Source: Streptomyces triticagri
GTDB taxonomy: Bacteria > Actinomycetota > Actinomycetes > Streptomycetales > Streptomycetaceae
Assembly: GCF_003429565.1 (NCBI RefSeq)
Contig: NZ_QUAK01000232.1
Span: 1 to 40,867, forward strand
Direction: 5' to 3'
DNA: 40,867 nt
Position 1 is the stretch's first letter, and each line of letters opens with the position of its first letter. This document shows positions 8,419 through 15,398 of the stretch, piece after piece. The notes beneath the pieces were generated by a model. It saw nothing but the letters and a program-made list of their open reading frames with translations. It had not been told where the DNA came from and did not search any database. A program made the translations under genes and the position numbers.

Positions 8419-8940
8419 TCAGAGGTTCGCGGGCGGAGCGATGAAGGACCGGACCGTTCCGGGCAGGTCCGCATCCGCCGGCACGGTGACGCCGCGGCAC
8501 TGTTCGTCGATCAGGAGCGCGGCCGGCTCGTCGTCCCGTGCGGTGAAACCGAAACGGTCGGTCAGCTCGCCGGACCAGTCCAGGCCCATCACGAGCAGGT
8601 CGTCGGCGTCGGCGGCGGGCAGGCCGCGGCCGGTCCGCTGCTCGCGCAGAGCGGTGAGCTGGCCGCGCATCCCGCGTTTGATGTCCACCGCGGCCAGTCG
8701 CCTGAACGCCCTTGGTACGCCCTTGAGATGGGCGACCTGGATGACGGTGACGTCGGCCGTGTCCGCGGCACCGTGGATCCGGCCGGCGACCGCCGGCACC
8801 TGCTTGGCGTTGCGCTGGTTGCCGAGTACCAGGACGGCGCGGCGGCCGCGATAGTCGGCGAAGGTGAGCGTCCCGCCGTCGTGGCCGGGCAGTGTCACAT
8901 CGGACAGATCGATGGGCTGACGGGTGGGCTGACGATTCAT
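8419..8940 (-). CDS. Thioredoxin-fold (AhpC/redoxin-like) protein lacking the peroxidatic cysteine
   Basis: This 173-residue protein reads as a redoxin. It begins with IDLSDVTLPGHDGGTLTFADYRG, the usual opening of AhpC/TSA proteins, followed by the strand RRAVLVLGNQ. Strand-helix units follow, and near the C-terminus comes ALLIDEQCRGV, the typical cis-Pro-side strand. Where peroxiredoxins have a Cys about ten residues after the first strand, this protein has GNQRNAKQV. No catalytic cysteine is present at that site, and the only Cys is in the C-terminal DEQCRG. The start ATG 8940 overlaps the KS-beta stop by one base (TGATG). A redox role is therefore doubtful, and a structural or partner-binding role is more likely. 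Confidence 0.65.
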   Translation of the reverse strand: MNRQPTRQPIDLSDVTLPGHDGGTLTFADYRGRRAVLVLGNQRNAKQVPAVAGRIHGAADTADVTVIQVAHLKGVPRAFRRLAAVDIKRGMRGQLTALREQRTGRGLPAADADDLLVMGLDWSGELTDRFGFTARDDEPAALLIDEQCRGVTVPADADLPGTVRSFIAPPANL

Positions 8941-10181
8941 CAGGAGGCTCCCGGGAGGGTGCGCAGGATCAGCGAGCTGTTGAATCCCCCGAAGCCGCGG
9001 GCGTTCACCATGGCGACGCGCACCGGCATCGGGCGCGGACGGCCGGTCACCAGGTCCAGCCGCAGGCCTTCGGCCGGGGTATCGAGGTTGCCGACGGCGG
9101 GCACGAGGCTGTGCCGCATCGCCATCAGCGTGGTGGCGACATTGAGAGCGGCGCCTCCGGAGCCGAGCCGTCCGGTGAAGCCCTGCGGTGCGGTCACCGG
9201 TACGGTCGCGCCGCGCTCGCCGAGAGCCAGGTGGATGGCCTCGGCCTCGGCACGGTCCAGGGCGGGGTCGCCTGCCCCGTCGGCGACCACCAGGTCCACG
9301 TCGTCCGGGGTCAGGCCGGCGTCCTCGAGCGCCACGATCATGGCCCGGGCGTACTGCCGTGGGTCCGGCGACCGGGTGTCGTGGGTGTGGGCGTCGTGCG
9401 TCGCCGCATAGCCGGCGACCTCCGCGTACGCCTGGCGCGCGCCGCGGGCTGCTGCCTTCTCCTCGTCCTCCAGGATCAGCAGGGCACCGCCCTCGCCCGG
9501 GGCGTACCCGTTCGCCCGTGCGTCGAACGGCTTGTAGCCGCCGCGCGGATCCGGGCTCGTGGTCATCCCGCCGTTGGTGATCTGGCAGGTGAGCGCGTAC
9601 GGGCAGAGCGGTGCCTCGGTGCCACCGACGACCACCCCCGCTGTGCCGCGGCGGATCGCCCGCCGCGCCGCGCCGATGCTGTCCACACCGCCGGCTCCGT
9701 CGCTGACCAGCACCCCGGACCTGCCCTTGGTGCCGTGCCTGATCGAGATCTGGCCGGTGCTCGCCGCGTAGAACCAGGCGATCGACTGATACGCACCGAC
9801 CGCCCGCCGGCCCCGGCTCCACAGCTCCTGGATCTCGCGCTGCCCGAACTCGACCCCGCCCAGTCCGCTGGCGAGGATCACCGAGGTGTCGTACGGGTCG
9901 GTGGCGGACGGGTCGTACGCGGCGTCGGCGAAGGCGAGTCGGGCCGCGCCGAGGGCGAGCCAGGTCCAGCGGTCGGTCTGCACCAGCATCCGGTCGTCGA
10001 CGAACCGCTCGGGTTCAAAGTTCTCCAACTGCCCGGCGATGCTGGTGGAATAGCCGCTCGGGTCGAACGCGGTGATGGGGCGCACATGCAGATCACCGCG
10101 GAGGGTGGACTCCCAGTGCTCCTCGATACCGATGCCGCCGGGGGCGATCGCCCCGATGCCGGTGATGACGGTGCGGGTCAT
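8940..10181 (-). CDS. Type II PKS ketosynthase beta subunit (chain length factor)
   Basis: This 413-residue thiolase-fold protein has the KS-beta layout: TGIGAIAPGG at the N-terminus, the central VLVSDGAGGVDS region, YAPGEGGALLILED, and the C-terminal ARGFGGFNSSLIL. The active-site Cys of KS-alpha is absent, as expected for a CLF. However, the position where most CLFs carry Gln (the Q of the AGG motif) is Gly162 here, encoded by GGA. Both KS catalytic histidines are also replaced (VVADGAGDP instead of VNAHGSGT, and no MVGHS motif). It pairs with the KS-alpha encoded directly upstream, with a 4-bp ATGA overlap, and sets polyketide chain length. The protein is clearly a CLF, but the Gly substitution is unusual. 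Confidence 0.92.
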   Translation of the reverse strand: MTRTVITGIGAIAPGGIGIEEHWESTLRGDLHVRPITAFDPSGYSTSIAGQLENFEPERFVDDRMLVQTDRWTWLALGAARLAFADAAYDPSATDPYDTSVILASGLGGVEFGQREIQELWSRGRRAVGAYQSIAWFYAASTGQISIRHGTKGRSGVLVSDGAGGVDSIGAARRAIRRGTAGVVVGGTEAPLCPYALTCQITNGGMTTSPDPRGGYKPFDARANGYAPGEGGALLILEDEEKAAARGARQAYAEVAGYAATHDAHTHDTRSPDPRQYARAMIVALEDAGLTPDDVDLVVADGAGDPALDRAEAEAIHLALGERGATVPVTAPQGFTGRLGSGGAALNVATTLMAMRHSLVPAVGNLDTPAEGLRLDLVTGRPRPMPVRVAMVNARGFGGFNSSLILRTLPGAS

Positions 10182-11470
10182 GAGCGCCCACCCGTACTCC
10201 GGCCGGGAGCGGCGAGCACGATCGCGGACTGGAACCCGCCGAAGCCGCTGCCGACCGACAGGGCGACGTCGACGTCATGGTCCCGGGCGACCCTGGGCAC
10301 GTAGTCGAGATCGCATTCGGGGTCACGGGTCTGCCAGTTCGCGGTCGGCGGCACCACACCGTGCTCGATGGCCAGGGCGCACGCGGCGACCTCGATGGAG
10401 CCGATCGCGCCGAGCGAGTGGCCGACCATCGACTTGATCGAGCTGACGGGCACGTCGTACGCGTGCGCACCGAGGCTCCGCTTGAACGCAGCGGTCTCGT
10501 GCCGGTCGTTCTGGATGGTGCCGGAGCCGTGCGCGTTGACGTAGTCGACCGCGGTCGGATCCAGCAGGGCCTGGTCGAGCGCGTCCGTGACGGCCCGTGC
10601 CATCTCCGCGCCGTCCCGCCGGAGACCCGTCATGTGGTACGCGTTGCAGCGGCTTGCGTAGCCCGCGAGCTCGGCGTAGATGCGCGCGCCGCGGCGGCGG
10701 GCGTGCTCCCACTCCTCGAGGATCAGGACGGCGGAGCCCTCACCCATCACGAAGCCGTCGCGGGTGGCGTCGAACGGCCGCGAGGCGTGTTCGGGGTCGT
10801 CGTTGCGGGCCGTGGTCGCGCGGATCGTGTCGAAGCAGGCCACCGAGATCGGCGAGATCGGCGCATCGGTGGCGCCGGCGATCACGATGTCGGCCTCGCC
10901 GTCCTCGATGAGGTGGTGTGCGTGGCCGAGTGCGTCGATGCCTGAGGTGCACCCGGTGGAGATCACCGAGGCCGGTCCCTGGGCGTGGAACCTGCGTGCC
11001 ACCTCCGTGGCGAGGCTGCTCGGTACGAGCGCCTGGTAGAGGAAGTTGGACGCGTAGGCGGGGTCCACGAGCCAGTGCGCGCCGGCGTCGCTGACCTGCA
11101 CGTACTCGTCCTCGAGCCGTGTGGTCGCGCCGACCGCGCTGCCCAGGCTGACCGCGAGCCGTTGCGGGTCGAGGGCCGCGTCGTCCACGTCCAGGCCGCC
11201 GTCCGCCATCGCCTCCGCGGCGGCGGCCAGGGCGAACTGGGTGAACCGGTCGTTGCGGAAGATCTCCTGGCGGGTGAGCCCGGCCGCGAGCGGATCGAAG
11301 TCGCATTCGGCGGACACCTGTGAGCGGAAGTCGCCGGGGTCGAAGAGGGACGTACGCCGGGTGGCGGTGCGCCCGTCCGTGATGAGCTGCCAGAACTCCT
11401 TGCGGGTGGCGCCGCCGGGCGCCACCACGCCTATGCCGGTCACCGCGGTCCTGCGGTGCCCGGTGCTCAT
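10178..11470 (-). CDS. Type II PKS ketosynthase alpha subunit (KS-alpha)
   Basis: This 430-residue ketosynthase carries the complete catalytic set: Cys174 in ISTGCTSGID, His314 in VNAHGSGT, Lys346 in SSIKSMVGHS and His351 in MVGHSLGAIGS. MGEGSAVLILEEW and the glycine-rich end VGSGFGGFQSAIVL are also canonical. It catalyses the decarboxylative Claisen condensations that extend the malonyl-derived poly-beta-ketone on ACP, as a heterodimer with the downstream CLF. The ATG at 11470 overlaps the cupin stop by 4 bp, and its own stop overlaps the CLF start. The KS-alpha/KS-beta/ACP core shows that this is an aromatic polyketide cluster rather than fatty acid synthesis. Overall it resembles spore-pigment or pentangular-type KSs, but product class cannot be fixed by eye. 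Confidence 0.96.
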   Translation of the reverse strand: MSTGHRRTAVTGIGVVAPGGATRKEFWQLITDGRTATRRTSLFDPGDFRSQVSAECDFDPLAAGLTRQEIFRNDRFTQFALAAAAEAMADGGLDVDDAALDPQRLAVSLGSAVGATTRLEDEYVQVSDAGAHWLVDPAYASNFLYQALVPSSLATEVARRFHAQGPASVISTGCTSGIDALGHAHHLIEDGEADIVIAGATDAPISPISVACFDTIRATTARNDDPEHASRPFDATRDGFVMGEGSAVLILEEWEHARRRGARIYAELAGYASRCNAYHMTGLRRDGAEMARAVTDALDQALLDPTAVDYVNAHGSGTIQNDRHETAAFKRSLGAHAYDVPVSSIKSMVGHSLGAIGSIEVAACALAIEHGVVPPTANWQTRDPECDLDYVPRVARDHDVDVALSVGSGFGGFQSAIVLAAPGRSTGGRS

Positions 11471-11940
11471 GTCCGGTCCCCCGGCTGTGCCGCCGCGGAC
11501 AGCCGTGCCGCTTCGGGCAGCTGTGCCGCTACGGGCAACTGCTCGGTGTCGACGTGGCCGAGGTCCGGCCGGGGTGCGAGCGGCCCGAGGTGGAAGACCA
11601 GGAAGGCCTGCTCGGTCCCCTCGTTCACCAGGCGGTGGCGGACACCGAGCGGGATCAGCACTCCTTCGTCGGCACGCAGCCGGCGCGGCTCGCCGTCGAG
11701 TTGCAGCACGATCTCGCCCCGGACGCAGAACAGGAACTCCTCCGAATACGGGTGCCAGTGCTCGGTGATGTACTCGCCGGGTTCGAGGGTCGCCGTGCCG
11801 AGGAAGCCGGAGGTGGCGCCGACGGTGGCCGGCGACAGCAGGGTGCGTACGTCCCCGCCGCGCCGGCGGTTCGCGGGCACGTCGGACCGATGGACGGTAC
11901 GGATCGGAGTGGCGGCCGGGGCCGCGTGCTGGACCGTCAT
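11467..11940 (-). CDS. Cupin-type polyketide cyclase-like protein
   Basis: This 157-residue cupin has its metal-binding motif 1 in TEHWHPYSEEFLFCVRGEI (two His and a Glu). Motif 2 is in LIPLGVRHRLVN (one His). Proteins of this kind accompany KS-alpha in spore-pigment and pentangular polyketide clusters (WhiE ORFII, CurC and SchB relatives) and are thought to help late cyclisation or oxygenation. The C-terminal 30 residues are a low-complexity Ala/Pro/Gln tail (QLPVAAQLPEAARLSAAAQP) that lies just before the KS-alpha start. ATG 11940 is one base past the stop of the SRPBCC gene; the stop overlaps KS-alpha by 4 bp. Confidence 0.85.
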   Translation of the reverse strand: MTVQHAAPAATPIRTVHRSDVPANRRRGGDVRTLLSPATVGATSGFLGTATLEPGEYITEHWHPYSEEFLFCVRGEIVLQLDGEPRRLRADEGVLIPLGVRHRLVNEGTEQAFLVFHLGPLAPRPDLGHVDTEQLPVAAQLPEAARLSAAAQPGDRT

Positions 11941-11941
11941 G

Positions 11942-12409
11942 TCAGCTCCTGACCGCTTCGGCCGCAGCGCGTTCGAGCTTGCCGCGGATGATGTCCATCT
12001 GGATCCTGGTGTTGGCGTTGATCCGCTCGGTCATGCCGGCGTCGTCGATCGGCGCGTCCGGCCGCATCGCGAACTCCTGGGTCCAGCGCATGCGCGTCCC
12101 GTCGCCCTCCGCGGCGTAGGTCCACTCGATGTTCATGTACTGGAAGGGCCCGGGCTCGACCCGGACGGCCGTCACCCGGCGCTGCTCCGCGTCGACCGTG
12201 CGCTCGGACACCCAGCTCCAGACGGTCCCGTTCTCGTCGGGGTGCATGGTGAGCCGGAACCGGACCGTGCGGCCGCGGCGCTCGAGGATCTCCGCCGACG
12301 CGTACTCGGTGAACAGATCAGGCCAGTTGGCGACGTCGTTCGTCCGCTCCCACACCAGGTCGGGATCGGCCTTGATGAATACGGAATTCTCCGTGCGGCC
12401 GACGCTCAC
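11942..12409 (-). CDS. SRPBCC-family polyketide aromatase/cyclase (TcmN N-domain/WhiE ORFVI-like)
   Basis: This 155-residue START/Bet v1-like protein begins NSVFIKADPDLVWERTNDVANWPDLFTEYASAEIL. That is the characteristic opening of the mono-domain aromatase/cyclases that close the first ring of unreduced chains. Further family features are FRLTMHPDENGTVWSWVSERTVD and the C-terminal helix MTERINANTRIQMDIIRGKLE. GTG 12409 overlaps the ACP stop (GTGA). Mono-domain forms usually act on unreduced polyketides, whereas di-domain forms act after a C9 ketoreductase. No ketoreductase is visible in this cluster, which fits C9-C14-type first-ring closure. Confidence 0.9.
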   Translation of the reverse strand: MSVGRTENSVFIKADPDLVWERTNDVANWPDLFTEYASAEILERRGRTVRFRLTMHPDENGTVWSWVSERTVDAEQRRVTAVRVEPGPFQYMNIEWTYAAEGDGTRMRWTQEFAMRPDAPIDDAGMTERINANTRIQMDIIRGKLERAAAEAVRS

Positions 12410-12663
12410 TGCACGGCTCCCTTCGCGAGACTGTCGTTGACCAGCGTCACGATGTCGCCGAATGTGTGGTCGTCGGGCCGGCCCGGGAGTTCGACGCCGT
12501 AGCGGGATATCAGTTCGACCTCGAGCGACAGAAAAGCCAGTGAGTCGAGGCCGATGTCGGCCATCTTGAACCCGGTGATGCCGGTACGCGCAGTCTCCGG
12601 GAGACCCGCCTTTTCGACGAGGATGTCCATGAGGGTCGTCATCGAGAATTCGGAGTCGGTCAT
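12406..12663 (-). CDS. Type II PKS acyl carrier protein
   Basis: This 85-residue acidic four-helix ACP has the phosphopantetheine attachment serine Ser41 in the motif MADIGLDSLAFLSLE. The following helix II and the ISRYGVELP stretch are typical. A phosphopantetheinyl transferase and a malonyl-CoA:ACP transacylase are not in the window, so these must be supplied from elsewhere, as is usual for such clusters. ATG 12663 has an AGAGGA site just upstream. The ACP lies upstream of KS-alpha, between two cyclase genes, whereas in most type II clusters it follows the CLF. Confidence 0.95.
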   Translation of the reverse strand: MTDSEFSMTTLMDILVEKAGLPETARTGITGFKMADIGLDSLAFLSLEVELISRYGVELPGRPDDHTFGDIVTLVNDSLAKGAVQ

Positions 12664-12701
12664 GTCCTCTGTTCCTTTCGCGATTCATCCGTGAAGGACA
12701 C

Positions 12702-12717
12702 CCGGCGCATGCGCCGG
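12702..12717. repeat. 16-bp perfect palindrome between the cyclase and ACP genes
   Basis: CCGGCGCATGCGCCGG reads the same on both strands and lies in the 72-bp gap after the TcmI-like gene, about 40 bp upstream of the ACP start. It could form a cruciform or mRNA stem that affects expression of the ACP relative to the first gene, or bind a dimeric regulator. Confidence 0.5.
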
Positions 12718-12735
12718 TTCGTTGCGGTGGAACGC

Positions 12736-13101
12736 TCAGTCCCTGACGTGCCAGTGGTAGAAGCGGCTGGCCATCGCGTCCGCCGGTGAGCTCCAGTCCG
12801 GGCTGTACGGCGTGATGAACGGGTCGAGCCGCCGGCTGATGTCCGTGAATCCGGACTGCTGTTGGGCGATTTTCATCGCGTCGCGCGCATCGTGCTCGAA
12901 ATCCACGATGTGGACGTACAGATCATTGAGTGCGAAAAGGCTGCGCTCGCGGACGCCGATGTCTTTCGGCAGCGAGGTCGCGTCCGAATCGGCGAAAACT
13001 CCGGCCACCGATTCCTCCGCGCCCGGCTTGATCTTGGCGACGATGACCACGCGATTCCCCGGCCGTTGTCCCGGGGGTTGTCGAGGGGGTATTCCGTTCA
13101 C
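12736..13101 (-). CDS. TcmI-family polyketide cyclase
   Basis: This 121-residue protein matches the TcmI/WhiE ORFVII family of small dimeric ferredoxin-like cyclases. The strand RVVIVAKIKPGAEESVAGVFADSD is followed by LPKDIGVRERSLFALNDLYVHIVDFE, then SRRLDPFITPYSP, and it ends with AMASRFYHWHVRD. TcmI relatives catalyse a late ring closure on anthrone-type intermediates. GTG 13101 is supported by GGAGGT 6 bp upstream. It is the first gene of the 11-gene operon; its promoter must lie between 13102 and the terminator at 13231-13262. Confidence 0.88.
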   Translation of the reverse strand: MNGIPPRQPPGQRPGNRVVIVAKIKPGAEESVAGVFADSDATSLPKDIGVRERSLFALNDLYVHIVDFEHDARDAMKIAQQQSGFTDISRRLDPFITPYSPDWSSPADAMASRFYHWHVRD

Positions 13102-13139
13102 CTGGCACCTCCGTGCGGGAGCGTCTTGGACCGCTTTCG

Positions 13140-13180
13140 AATATGGGCGACGCACCTTGGCGGAATCTGGCCCAGAGCTG
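13140..13180 (-). promoter_or_regulatory. Possible SARP-type direct repeats and -10 box for the PKS operon
   Basis: On the minus strand three related hexamers follow each other at exact 11-bp steps: CAGCTC (13180-13175), CAGATT (13169-13164) and AAGGTG (13158-13153). A CATATT hexamer (13145-13140), plausible as a -10 box, lies 7 bp after the last. Direct repeats at helical-turn spacing ending just before the -10 are how SARP activators bind. The third repeat is poorly conserved, so this remains tentative. Confidence 0.35.
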
Positions 13181-13230
13181 ACACAGCAGGTTGCGCGTCG
13201 TGACGGCCGCACGCGCCGGTGCCGGCACAC

Positions 13231-13262
13231 GAAAAAACCGGGGAGGCTCAGCGCCTCCCCGG
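13231..13262 (-). terminator. Intrinsic terminator for the 13335-13724 gene
   Basis: The arms CCGGGGAGGC (13238-13247) and GCCTCCCCGG (13253-13262) are perfect complements with a 5-nt loop. On the minus strand the stem is followed by six T residues (13237-13232). It ends transcription of the upstream minus-strand gene before the PKS operon promoter. Confidence 0.9.
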
Positions 13263-13334
13263 CTCGTCCCGTACGTCCTCTTCAGCCGGCCCCGGACCGG
13301 CGGTCACGGACCGGCGGTCACCGACCGCCCGGAC

Positions 13335-13724
13335 TCACCCCGCCTCCGCCCCCTTCGACGACAGCGGGGCCCACGTGTACCGCACCCGCACCCCGTGGTC
13401 CTGCAGCCAGGCCGCCTCGCGGTGGCGGAGTTCGCGGGCGGACTCCGGGGCGATGGCGGTCGGCCAGCGGACGAGGACCGCCCCGACGTCGCCGGCCCGG
13501 GCCAGCTGTCTGACCCGTCGCCATCCGCTGCGCTGCACGGGGTCGGGCTCGCCGTAGGTGTCGGTGACGACCTCGGCGATCGTCAGCCCGCGCTCCTCGG
13601 CGAAGGCCCGGCCCTCTGTCTGTGCGCTCTGTGTGGCCGTACCCGCCGAGCGCGCGGCACGGTCGGCGCATACGTACAACACGACGGGAGAAGTGGCTTC
13701 ACCTTGCGAGGTCAGGGGAGTCAT
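13335..13724 (-). CDS. Small resolvase N-terminal-like protein
   Basis: This 129-residue protein looks like an isolated, degenerate catalytic domain of serine recombinases: SPVVLYVCADR at the first strand, SAQTEGRAFAEERGLTIAEVVTD, then RSGWRRVRQLARAGDVGAVLVRWPTAIAP. Strand and helix order and the R-x-G-W-x-x-x-x-x-L-x-x-A-G-x-V-x-A-V-L-V pattern match. The usual R-x-S catalytic motif after the first strand is replaced by CADR, so recombinase activity is unlikely, and there is no DNA-binding domain. ATG 13724 has AAGG 7 bp upstream. A dedicated U-tract terminator follows, so it is expressed on its own. Proteins of this kind are common, uncharacterised Streptomyces accessories. Confidence 0.65.
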   Translation of the reverse strand: MTPLTSQGEATSPVVLYVCADRAARSAGTATQSAQTEGRAFAEERGLTIAEVVTDTYGEPDPVQRSGWRRVRQLARAGDVGAVLVRWPTAIAPESARELRHREAAWLQDHGVRVRYTWAPLSSKGAEAG

Positions 13725-13802
13725 GGGCGCCTTCTGTAGCCGGGTCGAGGAGGGTTCCGCGCCGCGCGAAGGGGACACGGCGGGATGGGGAATCGAGGGA
13801 CG

Positions 13803-14315
13803 TCAGGGGCCGGCGGTCGTCAACTCGGCCCAGACGACCTTGCCTTCGGACCGTGTCGAGCGTGCACAGCCCCAGCCGTCCGCGAGTTGCTCCACGAGGA
13901 ACAGCCCTCGGCCGTTCTCGTCGCCCGGGCCGGCGCGGCGGGTGGGCGGGGCGAGAGGGGCACGGCCGTCGTCGTGCAGTTCGATGCGCAGCCGCCGCGC
14001 GTCGCCGGTCAGCGTGAGACCGCACAGGACTTGACCCCGTTCGGCGTGCAGCAGAGCGTTGGTGGTGAGCTCGGAGACCAGGAGCACCGCATCGGAACTG
14101 GTCTCGCCGGGCACCTGCCAGGCGCGGAGCAGTTCGCGCACGGTGTCGCGGGCGGATCTCGCGCTGGTGGCCAGGGCGGGCAGGCCGAACCAGTGCTCGC
14201 GACGCGGCCCGGCACCGGCTCCGGTACTGGCACCGGTGCGGGACAGGGCACGTCTCGGGGAGACGTCGCCTAAGTCGGGGGTCGGCGCCGGGGCCGAGGG
14301 CGGGGGCAGAGTCAC
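13803..14315 (-). CDS. Anti-sigma-factor-type ATP-binding protein (RsbW-like, AbaA-like)
   Basis: This 170-residue protein has a HATPase_c_2 domain. SARSARDTVRELLRAWQVP is the first helix. LVSELTTNALLHA is the N-box with its Glu and Asn. RLRIELHDDGRAP is the G1-box, and DENGRGLFLVEQLADGWGC the G2-box. The N-terminal 45 residues are Pro/Ala-rich and poorly conserved. GTG 14315 was chosen for the GGAAGG 8 bp upstream; a longer form starting at 14354 is possible. In Streptomyces, proteins of this family stand beside Scr1-type HTH and DUF397 genes (WhiJ/AbaA-like loci) and are thought to act as anti-sigma or regulatory kinases. Here the HTH gene is divergent, 216 bp away. Confidence 0.82.
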   Translation of the reverse strand: MTLPPPSAPAPTPDLGDVSPRRALSRTGASTGAGAGPRREHWFGLPALATSARSARDTVRELLRAWQVPGETSSDAVLLVSELTTNALLHAERGQVLCGLTLTGDARRLRIELHDDGRAPLAPPTRRAGPGDENGRGLFLVEQLADGWGCARSTRSEGKVVWAELTTAGP

Positions 14316-14531
14316 GGGTGTCGCCTTCCAGTGCCTTGCGGGGCGGTCCGGCACGGTGTGGGGATACGGGGTGCTCCTCTCACATCACAACTATGCGCGT
14401 GATCCCACTCACCCTGCAACCGACTCCCTGATAATTTCAGAAAGCCGGCTATCAGCCTGGCGCCAACATCAAGTCGCTGTAAGAATGGCGGTGTTGATGG
14501 ACCCTCAGGAGGTTTGGCAGGAGGTATGGGC

Positions 14532-15398
14532 GTGAGCGAAGCCCGTCCCAGCACCAGCGCACCGACCGTGCTGCGCATGATCCTCGGCCGCCGGCTGCAG
14601 GACATGCGTGTCGCCGCCGGTGCCTCGCTGGAGGACGCGGCGAAGGCTCTGCGGGTGAAGACGCTGACGATCCGCCGGCTCGAGAAGGCCGAGGTCGCGC
14701 TGAAGCCGCTCTACGTCGAGAAGCTCCTGGAGACCTTCGGCCCGGACCGCCAGGAGATCATCGAGTTCGTGGAGCTCGCCGAGCAGGCGAACAAGCCGGG
14801 CTGGTGGCACTCCTACCGCGACGCCGTCCCCAGCTGGTTCACGGCGTACGTCAGCCTGGAGTCCGGCGCCAAGACCCTCCGTACGTACGAACCCCAGTAC
14901 GTCACCGGCCTGTTGCAGACCCGGGACTACGCACACGCGGTGCTCCGCGGAGGTCTGCCGAACGGCACCGAGGAGGAGCTGACCCGCCGCGTCGAGGTGC
15001 GGCTCGCCCGCCAGAGCCTGCTCGAGCGGGAGGACGCCCCCACGCTGTGGGTGGTCATGGAGGAAGCCGTCCTGCACAAGGCGGTCGGCAGCCCGCAGAT
15101 CATGCGGGAACAGATCGAGCAGCTCCTGGAGGTCTCCGAGCGCCCGCACATCAGCCTCGACATCGTCCCCTTCGCCGCAGGCGCACACGTGGGTGCGTGC
15201 GCGCCGTTCACGTACTTCCGGTTCGAGGAACCCGAACTGCCCGACATCGTCTACAGCGAACTCCTGTCCGCTTCCGTCTACTTGGACCAGCGCGCGGACG
15301 TCGTCTCGCATCTCGAGGCGCACTCCCGCATGGCGCTGCTGACATCGTCCGAGGACAGCAGGGCGCTCTTGAACCGCATGCGCAAGGAGTACTCATGA
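14532..15398 (+). CDS. Scr1-type helix-turn-helix regulator (XRE HTH + DUF5753), WhiJ-like
   Basis: The protein has 288 residues. An N-terminal XRE helix-turn-helix covers about residues 18-75 (LGRRLQDMRVAAGASLEDAAKALRV, TIRRLEKAEVALKPLYVEKLLETFG). A DUF5753/Scr1 domain runs to the end (WWHSYRDAVPSWFTAYVSLESGAKTLRTYEPQYVTGLLQT, ERPHISLDIVPFAAG). The start is decided by AGGAGGT, which lies 6 bp before GTG 14532; the ATG at 14526 abuts the ribosome site too closely. The stop overlaps the DUF397 gene by 4 bp (ATGA). WhiJ-type regulators partner with the small DUF397 protein next to them to control development or secondary metabolism. Confidence 0.9.
   Translation: MSEARPSTSAPTVLRMILGRRLQDMRVAAGASLEDAAKALRVKTLTIRRLEKAEVALKPLYVEKLLETFGPDRQEIIEFVELAEQANKPGWWHSYRDAVPSWFTAYVSLESGAKTLRTYEPQYVTGLLQTRDYAHAVLRGGLPNGTEEELTRRVEVRLARQSLLEREDAPTLWVVMEEAVLHKAVGSPQIMREQIEQLLEVSERPHISLDIVPFAAGAHVGACAPFTYFRFEEPELPDIVYSELLSASVYLDQRADVVSHLEAHSRMALLTSSEDSRALLNRMRKEYS

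Noticed and set aside
8419..9822. A 467-residue reading of the redoxin frame running back into the CLF gene
   Set aside because: The CLF frame is authentic and the redoxin start at 8940 overlaps the CLF stop (TGATG), so the extension is a shadow.
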